Source: Ancylobacter sp. TS-1
Lineage (GTDB): Bacteria; Pseudomonadota; Alphaproteobacteria; Rhizobiales; Xanthobacteraceae
Assembly (NCBI RefSeq): GCF_009223885.1
Contig: NZ_CP045144.1
Coordinates: forward strand, 248,001-312,000
Direction of reading: 5' to 3'
Length of the DNA: 64,000 bases
Shown: in pieces, positions 29,501-38,989 of the stretch
Position numbering within the stretch: the first letter of the stretch is position 1
Layout: every line of letters starts with the position of its first letter
Made by a program: the position numbers and the translations under genes
Notes under the pieces: model-generated
What the model was told of the DNA's origin: nothing
Databases searched by the model: none
What the model saw: only the letters and a program-made list of their open reading frames with translations

Positions 29501-29647
29501 GGACACCACGTTGCACCGCAGCGCGGGCGGGTTCAAGCACTCTCGATTCCCCCGCGCCCTTCCGAAATGACATCGGTCGATGACGGGCGCAATGCGCCGG
29601 CGGCCGGTGCGCGGGGTCCGCGGGGAAATCACGGCTGGCATGCGGAT

Positions 29648-29686
29648 AATCGTCTTGCGATCATCGTCAATCGACGATAGACGATT
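29648..29686 (+). promoter_or_regulatory. Dyad operator upstream of the ArsR gene
   Basis: Two ATCGTC half-sites (29649-29654, 29663-29668) face two GACGAT half-sites (29673-29678, 29680-29685). The inner pair forms the perfect inverted repeat ATCGTC-N4-GACGAT, and the outer pair extends to AATCGTC/GACGATT. The array ends 5 bp before the ArsR start codon, as expected of an autoregulatory operator of this family. No binding evidence is available. Confidence 0.6.
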
Positions 29687-29690
29687 GCGC

Positions 29691-30053
29691 ATGTCCTCTC
29701 CCGCCGACGACGAACAGCTCGCCCTTCGCCTGCGCGCCCTCGCGCATCCGGCGCGGCTGGCGATCGTGCGTGCGCTGGCGGAGGTCGAGCGCTGCCAGTG
29801 CGGCGAGATCGTGCGCGGGCTCCCCCTCGCGCAGTCGACGGTCTCCCAGCACCTCAAGGTGCTCAAGGAGGCCGGCCTCATCACCGGCACCATCGAGGGG
29901 CCGCGCTCCTGCTACTGTCTCGATCGCGACACCTTCGAGGCGCTGGCGGGCGAGCTGGCGCAGTTCCTTTCGCTGCTCGGCGCGGCGCCGGACCCTTCCC
30001 GGCCCGAAGGCACGCCGGGCAACCCTGCCACGCGAAAGGGCGCACTGGTCTGA
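29691..30053 (+). CDS. ArsR/SmtB-type transcriptional regulator
   Basis: This 120-residue winged-helix repressor has its DNA-recognition helix at about 42-63 (LAQSTVSQHLKVLKEAGL). Cys35 and Cys37 (RCQCGEIV) occupy the same helix as the metal-binding Cys pair of ArsR, and a second pair, Cys74 and Cys76 (SCYCLD), lies in the wing, so a thiol or metal sensor is possible. The upstream dyad suggests autoregulation. The Atm1-type exporter gene starts 78 bp downstream, which hints that efflux is the regulated function. Confidence 0.85.
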   Translation: MSSPADDEQLALRLRALAHPARLAIVRALAEVERCQCGEIVRGLPLAQSTVSQHLKVLKEAGLITGTIEGPRSCYCLDRDTFEALAGELAQFLSLLGAAPDPSRPEGTPGNPATRKGALV

Positions 30054-30131
30054 ACCGGCCGAGCGCCTATCTGAACGAACGAAACCGGGAAACGGGCGTC
30101 GCGCCCGCACTGAAACTGAACTGGAAGCCGC

Positions 30132-32048
30132 ATGTCCGCAGCTGAGGGCGGAACCCCCGTCGCACGCCCCTCGCAATCCTCCGGCATCAACCCGCGTGGA
30201 AGCCTGCTGGTCGCCCTGAAGGGCCTGTGGCCCTATCTGTGGCCGCAGGACCGCGCCGACCTGCGCGCCCGCGTGCTCTGGGGCCTGCTGCTGCTGGTGC
30301 TCGCCAAGATCGCCACCATGGTCACGCCCTTCCTGTTCAAATGGGCGACCGACGCGGTGGCCCAGGGCGAGGGCGCGCACATCTCCACCGATGCGATCAG
30401 CCTGCTGGTCGCCGCGCCGCTGATGCTGACGCTGGCCTACGGCTTCTCGCGCATCGTCATGGCCGGGCTGACCCAGCTGCGCGACGGCCTGTTCGCCAAG
30501 GTGGCGATGCACGCGGTGCGCCGGCTGGCGCTTGAGACCTTCCAGCACATGCACGCGCTGTCGCTGCGCTTCCATCTGGAGCGCAAGACCGGCGGCCTGA
30601 CGCGTATTCTCGAACGCTCGCGCGAGGGTATCGAGACCATCGTGCGGATGCTGGTGCTGCATCTGGGCCCGACCATCCTGGAATTCGCCATGGTGATCGG
30701 CGTGCTGTTCTGGCAGTTCGACTGGCGCTACGTGGCGGCCACCGTCGCCATGATCCTCGGCTACACCTTCTTCACCTTCCTGATGACCGAGCACCGGATG
30801 GGCATCCGGGCGGCGATGAACGAGAGCGATACCGACGCCAACGCCAAGGCAGTCGACAGCCTGCTGAACTACGAGACGGTGAAGTATTTCGGCGCCGAGA
30901 AGTGGGAAGCGGACCGCTACGACCGCTCCATGGGCCGCTATGAGCGCGCCTCCGTGCACACCCACACCTCGCTGGCCTGGCTCAATGCCGGGCAGGCGGC
31001 GATCTTCACGCTGGGCCTGACCGCGACCATGGCGCTGTGCGTGTTCGACATCCGCGCCGGGCGGCAGTCGGTTGGTTCCTTCGTCATGGTCAACGCCATG
31101 ATGGTCCAGCTCTACCAGCCGCTGAACTTCCTCGGCATGATCTATCGCGAGATCAAGCAGTCGCTGATCGACATCGAGGCGATGTTCACCATCCTCGCCC
31201 GCTCGCCCGAGGTGAGGGACACCGCGCAGGCCCGCCCGCTGGAGCTTAAGGGCGGCACGGTGCGCTTCGAGGATGTGCGCTTCTCCTACGATCCCGACCG
31301 CGAAATCCTCAAGGGCGTCTCCTTCGAGGTGCCCGCCGGGCGCACGGTGGCCATTGTCGGCCCCTCCGGCGCCGGCAAGTCGACCATCTCGCGGCTGCTG
31401 TTCCGTTTCTACGACCTCAATGAGGGCCGCATCACCATTGACGGGCAGGATCTGCGCGAGGTCACGCAGGACAGCCTGCGCGCGGCCATCGGCATGGTCC
31501 CGCAGGACACGGTGCTGTTCAACGACACGCTGGGCTACAACATCCGCTACGGCCGCGCCGGCGCCTCCGACGAGGAGGTGGCGCGCGCCGCCGAGCTTGC
31601 CCAGATCGACGGCTTCGTGCGGCGCACGCCCAAAGGCTACGCCACCGAGGTCGGCGAGCGCGGCCTCAAGCTCTCCGGCGGCGAGAAGCAGCGCGTCGCC
31701 ATCGCCCGCACCATCCTGAAGAACCCGCCGATCCTCATCCTCGACGAGGCGACCTCGGCGCTCGACAGCCACACCGAGCGCGAGATCCAGGACGCGCTGG
31801 AGCGCGTCTCGCGCGGGCGCACCACGCTGGTGATCGCGCACCGGCTCTCCACGGTGGTTTCGGCCGACGAGATCATCGTGCTGGAGCGCGGGCGCATCGC
31901 CGAGCGCGGCACCCATGCGGCGCTGATGCTGCGCCGGGGCCTTTACCACTCCATGTGGGAACGCCAGCGCGAGGCCGAGCGTGCCCGCGAGACGCTCAAG
32001 GCCGCCGGCGAGGTGGAGGAGCCCGCCACCGACGACGCGGCGGCCTGA
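30132..32048 (+). CDS. Atm1/HMT1-type ABC exporter
   Basis: This 638-residue fused permease-ATPase belongs to the Atm1 group, inner-membrane exporters linked to glutathione conjugates, heavy-metal tolerance and iron-sulfur assembly. Six transmembrane segments precede about residue 340; the stretches [22 protein letters not shown] and [22 protein letters not shown] are hallmarks of the group. The ATPase has Walker [10 protein letters not shown] (about 410), signature LSGGEKQR (about 514) and Walker [10 protein letters not shown]. The tail is acidic. It follows the ArsR gene by 78 bp. Confidence 0.92.
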   Translation: MSAAEGGTPVARPSQSSGINPRGSLLVALKGLWPYLWPQDRADLRARVLWGLLLLVLAKIATMVTPFLFKWATDAVAQGEGAHISTDAISLLVAAPLMLTLAYGFSRIVMAGLTQLRDGLFAKVAMHAVRRLALETFQHMHALSLRFHLERKTGGLTRILERSREGIETIVRMLVLHLGPTILEFAMVIGVLFWQFDWRYVAATVAMILGYTFFTFLMTEHRMGIRAAMNESDTDANAKAVDSLLNYETVKYFGAEKWEADRYDRSMGRYERASVHTHTSLAWLNAGQAAIFTLGLTATMALCVFDIRAGRQSVGSFVMVNAMMVQLYQPLNFLGMIYREIKQSLIDIEAMFTILARSPEVRDTAQARPLELKGGTVRFEDVRFSYDPDREILKGVSFEVPAGRTVAIVGPSGAGKSTISRLLFRFYDLNEGRITIDGQDLREVTQDSLRAAIGMVPQDTVLFNDTLGYNIRYGRAGASDEEVARAAELAQIDGFVRRTPKGYATEVGERGLKLSGGEKQRVAIARTILKNPPILILDEATSALDSHTEREIQDALERVSRGRTTLVIAHRLSTVVSADEIIVLERGRIAERGTHAALMLRRGLYHSMWERQREAERARETLKAAGEVEEPATDDAAA

Positions 32049-32155
32049 CCCCTTGCGCGCATGACGCTGCGGCGAGCCGGCATTTGACGGGCGGGCCGGC
32101 TGGCCCTACCTGTCGCGGAACTCCTGTCGGCGGCACCCTCGCGAAAGGCCACCTG

Positions 32156-32854
32156 ATGTCCGTGCTCGATTCCATCCGCAGCGGCCTCGTGCCGGTCCAT
32201 CGGGAAGGCTATCCGTTCCTCCTGATCGGCGCCTCGGTCTCGGCCGTGCTGCTGTGGCTCGTTCCCCCGCTCGGCTGGATCGCCGTGCTGATCACCGTCT
32301 GGATCGCCTATTTCTTCCGCGACCCCGAGCGGGTGACGCCGGTGCGCGAGGGGCTGGTGGTGTCGCCGGCGGACGGGCGCGTCTGCCTCGTCGGCCCCGC
32401 CGTGCCGCCCGCCGAACTGGGGCTGGGCGACGCCCCGCTGCCGCGCGTGTGCATCTTCATGAACGTCTTCGACGTGCACGTGAACCGCGCCCCGCTCGCC
32501 GGTCAGGTGAGCCGCATCGCCTACCGGCCTGGCAAGTTCCTCAGCGCCGATCTCGACAAGGCGAGCGACGACAATGAGCGCAGCGGCATGGTGCTGGAGA
32601 CCGCCGTCGGTCGCTTCGGCGTGGTGCAGATCGCCGGCCTCGTCGCCCGCCGCATCGTCAGCTTCGTGCGCGAGGGCGACAGCGTGGCGCCGGGCGAACG
32701 CTTCGGCCTGATCCGCTTCGGCTCGCGTGTCGACGTCTACATGCCGGCCGGCACGCGTCCGGCCGTGTCGGAGGGCCAGCGGGCCATTGCCGGCGAGACG
32801 GTGTTGGCCGATCTTGCCGCGCAGGGACCCGAGCCCACCTATCGGGTCGATTGA
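32156..32854 (+). CDS. psd: Phosphatidylserine decarboxylase proenzyme (short form)
   Basis: This 232-residue short-type decarboxylase converts phosphatidylserine to phosphatidylethanolamine. Two N-terminal membrane segments are followed by SPADGRV, the [12 protein letters not shown] stretch, and the self-cleavage site Gly189-Ser190 in RFGSRV, which gives a pyruvoyl group on the small subunit. ATG 32156 fits the family length. pssA starts 25 bp downstream, a usual pairing that joins two consecutive steps. Confidence 0.94.
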   Translation: MSVLDSIRSGLVPVHREGYPFLLIGASVSAVLLWLVPPLGWIAVLITVWIAYFFRDPERVTPVREGLVVSPADGRVCLVGPAVPPAELGLGDAPLPRVCIFMNVFDVHVNRAPLAGQVSRIAYRPGKFLSADLDKASDDNERSGMVLETAVGRFGVVQIAGLVARRIVSFVREGDSVAPGERFGLIRFGSRVDVYMPAGTRPAVSEGQRAIAGETVLADLAAQGPEPTYRVD

Positions 32855-32879
32855 ACAAACGCCGGAGCGAGCGCGAGAG

Positions 32880-33773
32880 ATGGCCGACCTGTTCCCTCCC
32901 TTCGATCCTGACGCCGAGCAGGACACGCCCGAGCCGCGTCGCCGCCGCTTCCAGGCGGTGCCGATGCGGGTGCTGCTGCCCAATCTGGTGACGCTGCTGG
33001 CGCTGTGCGCCGGCCTCACCGGCATTCGCATGGCCATAGAGGGGCGGCTGGAGCTGGCGCTCGGCGCCATCGTGCTGGCGGCGGTGCTCGACGGGCTCGA
33101 CGGCCGGCTCGCCCGCCTGCTGCAGGGCACCTCGCGCTTCGGCGCCGAGCTGGACAGCCTCTCCGACTTCGTGTGCTTCGGCGTGGCCCCCGGCCTCGTG
33201 CTGTACATGTGGGGCCTCGAGACGCTGGGCTCGGTGGGCTGGATCGCCGCGCTCGCCTTCGCGATCTGCGCGGCGCTGCGCCTCGCGCGCTTCAACGTGA
33301 TGCTGGAAGACCCCAACAAGCCGCCCTTCGCCTCGGACTTCTTCACCGGCGTTCCGGCGCCGGCGGGGGCGATCTGCGTGCTGCTGCCGGTCTATCTGGA
33401 ACTGATCGGCCTGCCGCGCCTCGTGGCCTCGCCGGCGGTGGCGGCCGCCTACTGTCTCGCCGTGGCGCTGCTGATGGTCTCGAAGGTGCCGGCCTTCTCG
33501 GGCAAGCGGCTCGGCGCGCGGGTGCCGCGCGACAAGGTGATGCCGCTCTTCATCTGCGTGGTGCTGTTCGTCGCCGTTCTGGTGACGTGGCCGTGGACGG
33601 TGCTGTCGGTGATCTGCATCGGCTATCTCGCCGCGCTGCCCTTCTCGGCGATGCGGCACGCGCAGCTTTCACGCGCCTATGAGGCCCGCCTCGCGGCCGG
33701 CGCGAGCGTAGACGCCGTTCCCGCCGGCGCCGCTAAGGACGCGCCGGACGGACGCTCAAGCCACCTCAACTGA
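32880..33773 (+). CDS. pssA: CDP-diacylglycerol-serine O-phosphatidyltransferase
   Basis: This 297-residue integral membrane enzyme makes phosphatidylserine from CDP-diacylglycerol and serine, feeding psd. The CDP-alcohol phosphotransferase motif is complete: Asp74-Gly75, Ala78-Arg79, Gly88, Asp92 and Asp96. About seven hydrophobic segments follow a hydrophilic N-terminus. ATG 32880 comes just after the psd stop. Confidence 0.94.
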   Translation: MADLFPPFDPDAEQDTPEPRRRRFQAVPMRVLLPNLVTLLALCAGLTGIRMAIEGRLELALGAIVLAAVLDGLDGRLARLLQGTSRFGAELDSLSDFVCFGVAPGLVLYMWGLETLGSVGWIAALAFAICAALRLARFNVMLEDPNKPPFASDFFTGVPAPAGAICVLLPVYLELIGLPRLVASPAVAAAYCLAVALLMVSKVPAFSGKRLGARVPRDKVMPLFICVVLFVAVLVTWPWTVLSVICIGYLAALPFSAMRHAQLSRAYEARLAAGASVDAVPAGAAKDAPDGRSSHLN

Positions 33774-33836
33774 AGACGCATGCGGCCAAGCCGCGAGGCC
33801 GGGTGTCCGGCCTCGGATGTGCTGGGGGTAAAAGCC

Positions 33837-34076
33837 TCAGCGGGGGCGGCGGGCCATGGCCTCGACGCGCGCGGTGAGCGAGGCGCCCGGAAAGGCGATG
33901 CGCAGCAGGCGCAACGCCTCCGCGTCCGAACCCGGCCGCGCCAGATCGAGGTGCTGGGACATCATTTGGGCCACCGAGGCGGGCTCGCGCCGCGCATAGG
34001 CGACGCGCCCGGCTTCGCTCTCGCGCACCTTGGCGGAGGACGGGGTACTCACTGTCACGCTCGCTGTTTGCAGCAT
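33837..34076 (-). CDS. Small protein of unknown function
   Basis: This 79-residue protein is preceded by GGAGG eight to eleven bases before the start, good for this window. It is hydrophilic and mostly helical (SVAQMMSQHLDLAR, DAEALRLLRIAF), with no signal peptide. I do not recognise a family. It is convergent with pssA. ATG 34076 is used; the GTG just before it is an alternative. Confidence 0.5.
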   Translation of the reverse strand: MLQTASVTVSTPSSAKVRESEAGRVAYARREPASVAQMMSQHLDLARPGSDAEALRLLRIAFPGASLTARVEAMARRPR

Positions 34077-34350
34077 CACAATAGCCTCCGATCGCCAGAG
34101 CGAATCAATCAGCTTTCCTCATGCACAGGATGAGGCGCCCGGTCCGGCAACGCACGAACTATTTTCGAGTTCCCGCGGATGTGAATGCCGGTGTGGCGAA
34201 GTTCTCACAGTCGCATGGTTGCCGGTATCCGAGACAATACGAAGACAAGCGGCAGATATTTCGAATGTGAGACAGTTTTTGCGCCGTCGCACGGCGCGTC
34301 GCCGGCAGCGAATAAGTGATTATCGGTATTTGGTGGTATCAAATCTGCGA
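34077..34350. other. AT-richer intergenic stretch
   Basis: This stretch lies between the small minus-strand gene and the terminator of the next. It is less GC-rich than its surroundings, especially 34230-34345. I find no gene, RNA or repeat in it; it presumably carries the promoter of the 79-residue gene. Confidence 0.4.
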
Positions 34351-34374
34351 AATGACTGGATTGGTCCAGTCATT
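34351..34374 (-). terminator. Terminator of the Inh-like lipoprotein gene
   Basis: AATGACTGGA and TCCAGTCATT form a perfect 10-bp stem around four bases, 16 bp after the lipoprotein stop. On the minus strand it ends in ATTTCG, a short T run. Confidence 0.7.
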
Positions 34375-34389
34375 CGCGAGGTCCGGCTC

Positions 34390-34980
34390 TCAGGAGCGGG
34401 TCAGCGTGACCTTGGCGCCATCGCCGGTGGCGACGCCGTCATACTGGCCGGCGGCCGCCGGCTGGAGCCGCGCCGTGACCTTGCCGAGATGATTCTGGAG
34501 CACGATTTCGTTGCCCCACACATCCCAGCCCTTGGTCATGAAGATGTCGTTCGGGCAGTCGACGTCGGCATTGGCGGCAAAGCCGGTCATGCCGCGATCG
34601 GTCGACAGCGTGACTTTGCACTTCTTCTGGCCGTCGTCCCAGCCATAGGTCCAGGTGCCGGCGAGCTGCGTGCGGGCTGCACCCGGCTCGGCATAGGCGA
34701 CGCCGCCCGGCGCGGTGGCCGGCGGCGGCGACAGCGCCACGGCCGAGGCGGTGGTGGCGCGCGGCGTGACGGCGGCGGCGGCGCTCGACGCGTTGGCGCC
34801 GTAGCCCGGCTCGCCCGGCGCGGCGACGGGAGAACTCTCGATCGAACCGGAAGGGGCGGGGGTGATCTGGCTGGTCTCGACCGGGGAGGAAGACGAACCG
34901 CCGAAGCCGTCCAGAACGGTGCTGCAACCGCCCAGAAGGACGGCGGCGGCGGTCGTGGCGACGGCAACGGAAAGCTTCAT
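34390..34980 (-). CDS. Inh/Omp19-like protease inhibitor lipoprotein
   Basis: This 196-residue lipoprotein has the lipobox LLGGC (Cys19), then a low-complexity linker of Ser, Ala, Pro and Thr to about residue 105, then an AprI/Inh domain: LAGTWTYGW, KKCKVTLS, DVDCPNDI and WDVWGNEIVLQN, with two cysteines likely bonded. The domain inhibits metallo- or other proteases in known members, and the Brucella outer-membrane lipoprotein Omp19 has this layout. An outer-membrane or periplasmic anchor is likely. Confidence 0.85.
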   Translation of the reverse strand: MKLSVAVATTAAAVLLGGCSTVLDGFGGSSSSPVETSQITPAPSGSIESSPVAAPGEPGYGANASSAAAAVTPRATTASAVALSPPPATAPGGVAYAEPGAARTQLAGTWTYGWDDGQKKCKVTLSTDRGMTGFAANADVDCPNDIFMTKGWDVWGNEIVLQNHLGKVTARLQPAAAGQYDGVATGDGAKVTLTRS

Positions 34981-35322
34981 CGGCCCTGCACTCCTCGTCC
35001 GGGCGGAACCGGTTCCGGACGTTTATCCATTCGTATCACGCGTACGGCGCCCTGGGGCCGTCGACAAGACCCTGTTTCCCCAAGGATCGTGGCATCAGCA
35101 TGACCCCGGGGGAATGGCGGCTCCGTTCGCCGAGATTGCTTCAGCCATGGTCAACAGGACCTTAACGCATCGGGTCCGGGCGCGCACCTGCCACCCCCGG
35201 ATGCTACCTCCGGACCCGTTCGGGCGGCCCGGACCGCGCTTATATCCGGCGTATTGGACACGAAGGCCGTTCAATTCTCGCCGGAACTGCTCTATGTGCG
35301 GCGCAGCGAGAGGAGCTGCGCC
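34981..35322. other. Divergent intergenic region
   Basis: These 342 bases lie between the lipoprotein and the dehydrogenase gene. It holds a TTATAT hexamer at 35240-35245 without a convincing -35 box, and several short GC-rich dyads. No reading frame, RNA or repeat can be supported. Confidence 0.4.
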
Positions 35323-36093
35323 ATGTATCAGATGCTGGATCCTGCCACCCTGCGTGTCCTTGTCACCGGAGCCACTTCCGGTATCGGTGCCGCCACCGCC
35401 CGGCGCTTCGCGCTGGCGGGTGCCCATGTCGTCGGCACCGGACGCCGCGCCGACCGCCTGATCGGCCTGCGCGACGAACTCGGCGCCCGCTTCCATCCGC
35501 TCGAGGTCGATGTGCGCGACAATGACGCGCTGGTCGCCGCGCTGGCGGGGCTGCCGGAGGCCTTCGCCCCCTTCAACGTGGTGTTCGCCAATGCCGGCTT
35601 GGCGCTCGGTCTCGAACCGGCGCAGGCCGCCAGCCTCGACGACTGGGACGACATGGTCGAGACCAACATCAAGGGCCTGCTGTACACGGTGCGCGCGACG
35701 CTGCCGGCCATGGTCGAGCGCAAGGAGGGCCATGTGGTCTTCACCGGCTCGGTGGCCGGCGACTATCCCTATCCCGGCGGCAACACCTACGGCGCCACCA
35801 AGGCCTTCGTGAAGCAGTTCGCGCTGAACCTGATCGCCGACGTGGCCGGCACCGGCGTGCGCGTGACCAATATCGAGCCGGGCATGGTCGAGACCGAGTT
35901 CTCGCTGGTGCGCTTCCATGGCGACGCCACGAAGTCGCAGGGCGTCTATGCCGGGACCGATGCGATGACGGCCGAGGACATCGCCGAGCAGGTGTTCTTC
36001 GCCACGACGCTGCCCCGTCGGGTCAACATCAACCGCATCCAGGCCTTCGCGAGCTGCCAGAGCTTCTCGCCCTTCAAGGTCACGCGGGGCTGA
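35323..36093 (+). CDS. Short-chain dehydrogenase/reductase (YdfG-like)
   Basis: This 256-residue NAD(P)-dependent SDR has the TGATSGIG cofactor motif at 14-21, the NAG motif (FANAGLAL), catalytic Ser in FTGSVAG and YGATK. It resembles YdfG-type 3-hydroxy acid (serine/allo-threonine) dehydrogenases, including the IEPGMVETEFS stretch. ATG 35323 follows GAGAGGAG. Substrate unproven. Confidence 0.86.
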   Translation: MYQMLDPATLRVLVTGATSGIGAATARRFALAGAHVVGTGRRADRLIGLRDELGARFHPLEVDVRDNDALVAALAGLPEAFAPFNVVFANAGLALGLEPAQAASLDDWDDMVETNIKGLLYTVRATLPAMVERKEGHVVFTGSVAGDYPYPGGNTYGATKAFVKQFALNLIADVAGTGVRVTNIEPGMVETEFSLVRFHGDATKSQGVYAGTDAMTAEDIAEQVFFATTLPRRVNINRIQAFASCQSFSPFKVTRG

Positions 36094-36109
36094 GCCTCCG
36101 GGCCGGGCC

Positions 36110-37327
36110 TCACAGAAATACGGCGCCGCCGAAGGCGGCGCCGGCGACCACCGCCCAGGCCGGCACGCGCCACAGCACCAGCGCGAGATAGGCGAGCAGC
36201 GCCAGCGCGAAGCTGCGGCCCGACGTGACGCTCGACGTCACCACCGGGTCCCAGAAGGCGGCGCCGAGCAGGCCGACCACGGCGGCATTGACCCCAGCCA
36301 TCGCGTCGCGCACCCGTCGGTCGGCGGCAAGGCGGGACCAGAAGCGCAGCGCGGCATAGACCAGCAGCGCCGACGGAAGGAAGGCGCCGACCAGCGCGAC
36401 GGCGCCGCCCAGAGCGCCGTTCGGCGGTCCCGGCATCATCGCCCCGACATAGGCGGCGAAGCTGAACAGCGGGCCGGGCACCGCCTGCGCGGCGCCATAG
36501 CCGGCGAGAAACACCTCCTGCGTCAGCCCGCCGGGCCGCACCAGCTCGGCCTCGATCAGCGGCAGCACCACATGGCCACCGCCGAACACCAGCGCGCCGG
36601 CGCGGTAGAGCGTGTCGAACAGCGCGACGCCGGGATCGCCGCTCGCCCGCGCCAGAACCGGCAGGCCGACCAGCAGCGCGGCGAACAGCGCGAGGGCGGC
36701 CAGCGAGGCGATGCGCCCCGGCAGGTGATGACCGGCCGGCTCGTGCACCGGCGCGGTGTCGAGCCGGATGAAGGCGAGCCCCGCCAGCGCGCCGCCGGCG
36801 ATCACGCCGATCTGCCCGAAGGCGCCGGGCGCCAATGCCGCCGCGGCGGCGGCGAGGAGGGCGAGGCTGCGGCGCGTCCGGTCCGGGCACAGGTTCTTCG
36901 CCATGCCCAGCACCGCGTCGGCGACGATCGCGGCGGCCGCGACCTTGAGCCCGGCGAGCCAGCCCCCGCCAATGCCGGTGGCGTCGGCCTGCATCACGCC
37001 ATAGGCGACGGCGAGCATGATCAGCGCCGAGGGGAGGGTGAAGGCGAGCCATGCCGCCGCCATGCCGGCGGGGCCGGCGCGCATCAGCCCGATCGCCATG
37101 CCGACCTGGCTGGAGGCGGGGCCCGGCAGGAACTGGCACAGCGCGACCAGATTGGCGTAGGTCTCCTCGCTGAGCCAGCGCCGGCGGCGCACCAGATCCT
37201 CGCGGAAATAGCCGAGATGCGCGACCGGCCCGCCGAACGAGGTGACGCCGAGGCGCAGGAAGGCGAGGAACACCTCGCGCGAGGTTCCGGCGTGGGCGGT
37301 TGTGGGGGAGGGATGCGGTTCGCTCAT
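36110..37327 (-). CDS. chrA: Chromate transporter, ChrA type
   Basis: This 405-residue membrane protein has two homologous chromate-transporter halves. Each shows the family signature: FGGPVAHLGYF and LCQFLPGPASSQ in the N-half, and FGGGHVVLPLIE with AVPGPLFSFAAY in the C-half. ChrA exports chromate in resistance systems, though many chromosomal homologues have no tested role. It is convergent with the dehydrogenase gene, 16 bp between stops. No ChrB-type regulator is nearby. Confidence 0.9.
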   Translation of the reverse strand: MSEPHPSPTTAHAGTSREVFLAFLRLGVTSFGGPVAHLGYFREDLVRRRRWLSEETYANLVALCQFLPGPASSQVGMAIGLMRAGPAGMAAAWLAFTLPSALIMLAVAYGVMQADATGIGGGWLAGLKVAAAAIVADAVLGMAKNLCPDRTRRSLALLAAAAAALAPGAFGQIGVIAGGALAGLAFIRLDTAPVHEPAGHHLPGRIASLAALALFAALLVGLPVLARASGDPGVALFDTLYRAGALVFGGGHVVLPLIEAELVRPGGLTQEVFLAGYGAAQAVPGPLFSFAAYVGAMMPGPPNGALGGAVALVGAFLPSALLVYAALRFWSRLAADRRVRDAMAGVNAAVVGLLGAAFWDPVVTSSVTSGRSFALALLAYLALVLWRVPAWAVVAGAAFGGAVFL

Positions 37328-37425
37328 GGCGCGAGCGTTAGCTCACGCTCCGGCACGATGCATGTGAAATTTCGATGACGGGCGAATGCCGGACGGCGGG
37401 GCCCCCGAAGCCGGCGGATGCGAGG

Positions 37426-38364
37426 CTAGCGGCGCCGGGATCCGCGTTCGCGCAGCAGCGTTTCCAGATAGGCGCGGTCCTCGTCCAGCTGCTTGCGGTT
37501 CACCCCGTCCACCGTGCGGGTGCCGCCCGGCCCGACCTGCTTGTCATAGGCCGCGCTCACATAGGCGAGCATCGCCAGCGCGCCCTCTATGTCACCGGCG
37601 TTCTTCAGCGGCGTCACCAGTCGGTAGAGGCTGATGCCGCGCGCGTCGAAGGCCTCCACGAACTGGCGGGCATCCTCGATGCGCAGCGGCTTCCAGTTCT
37701 CGGGATCGCCCTCCTAGTCGGCCTTGGCGACGACGTTGCGCAGCGCCTCGGCCAGATCGGGGTCGTAGGTGAAGGGTGAGACCGGCTTTACGGCGTCGAG
37801 CAATGCCCGGTTGGCCTTGAGCCAGCCCTGCAGCGCCGCCCGCCGCAGAATGTCCTCGTCCTCGACCATGGCGACGGCGGCAGCCTTGCAGAAGAAGTAC
37901 ATGCGGAACGCGTGCTCGTCGCCCTTGACCGTCTCGCGCTCGCAGCGCTGGCGGATGTCCCGGCTCGATGGCTTGCCGGAGGCGTCCTTGACGAACAGCA
38001 TGTCCGCCTGAAGACCGGCGAGGCTATGGACGAGAAGGATGGGGTAGGCGGCATAACCGCCGCCGTTCTTCCAGTCCGCCACGAGCCAGAGCGGCTCGGG
38101 CAGCGGCGGGGCGAGGGCGATGTGCAGCGGCACCCTGGGTCCCGGTGGTGGACCGTTCGTCGCGTCGGCAAGCGATATGCGCCCGCCATTGCGCCAGATC
38201 GACACGCGCTGGAGGGCGGTGTCGGGGTCGGTGCTGAAATGGAGCGTGAACTGCGAGGGATCGGCCGTCGCGCCCTGCGCGGCCGCCGGGCGCTCGGGCG
38301 CCAATACGAAGATGGCGGCCAGAGCGGCGGCGGCGAGGAACCGTTGGCAGAGGTGCGTTCTCAT
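37426..38364 (-). pseudogene. Secreted protein gene interrupted by an in-frame TAG
   Basis: The frame runs from ATG 38364 to a stop at 37426 as 313 codons, broken only by TAG at 37716-37714. The part before it, 216 codons, has a signal peptide (cleavage near AAA-QG) and a mature domain with four cysteines; the part after it, 95 codons, begins EGDPENWKPLRIEDARQF and continues the same style without a new start or ribosome site. A single substitution would restore one protein of about 312 residues. The start overlaps the upstream gene (ATGA). The family is unknown to me. It may be a recent nonsense mutation, a sequencing error, or a truncated but functional gene. Confidence 0.7.
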
Positions 38365-38837
38365 AGCTTCAGCCCGACCAGAAGCATCACATAGACGGCG
38401 AGCGAGGAGGCGAGATCGGAGAAGAAGGCGCGGTTCACCGCCGCGTTCTCCCAGTGATCCGGCGCGAAAAGGAAGGCGCCGATCAGGCTGGAGAGCAGCG
38501 CCAGGGTCGACACCACGACGAGCACGCCGAACAGGATCCGCGTATGCGTGTTGCTGACCAGCAGGCTCGCGGTCAGGGCCGCCAGCAGGGGCAGCAGGAT
38601 CTGCCGCAGCAGGTTGAGCGTTCCGGTGGAGTTCTCGGCGAAGGAGGTCACCGTGCCGAGGACCCATTCGTTCTCCAGTTCCCAGGCGCGGGGGTTGACC
38701 TGGGTGACGCCGTAGACGGTCCAGCCGATGATCGGCACGCAATAGGCGAGCAGCATGATCGTCGCGACGATCTGCCGGAAGGCCTGCACGGGCGCGTCCG
38801 GGTCCGCCGGTTGTGTCCGTCTCGGCAGCCGCGCCAT
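38361..38837 (-). CDS. Small membrane protein, coupled to the interrupted gene
   Basis: This 158-residue protein has four predicted membrane segments: ATIMLLAYCVPIIGW, the LLPLLAALTASLLV stretch, ILFGVLVVVSTLALL, and the C-terminal LAVYVMLLVGL. The family is not recognised. Its stop overlaps the next start in ATGA, so both are translated together and the secreted partner may act with it at the membrane. The start ATG 38837 has no strong ribosome site. Confidence 0.65.
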   Translation of the reverse strand: MARLPRRTQPADPDAPVQAFRQIVATIMLLAYCVPIIGWTVYGVTQVNPRAWELENEWVLGTVTSFAENSTGTLNLLRQILLPLLAALTASLLVSNTHTRILFGVLVVVSTLALLSSLIGAFLFAPDHWENAAVNRAFFSDLASSLAVYVMLLVGLKL

Positions 38838-38989
38838 GTCCCTGGATCCCCCACAAGCCCAACGAACGACGGTACAATCGTTAGTGCATAACGATTATAT
38901 CTGCAATCCAAGATTGTTGAACGAGTCGGGCGAAACCCTGCCGGGCGCTGGCGGCCGCCCGGCATGTCCGCGAATCCGTCGGGAAGGTC

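Noticed and set aside
37426..38364. Amber codon as a programmed pyrrolysine or read-through site
   Set aside because: No pyrrolysine machinery or special context is visible; a nonsense change or sequence error is simpler.
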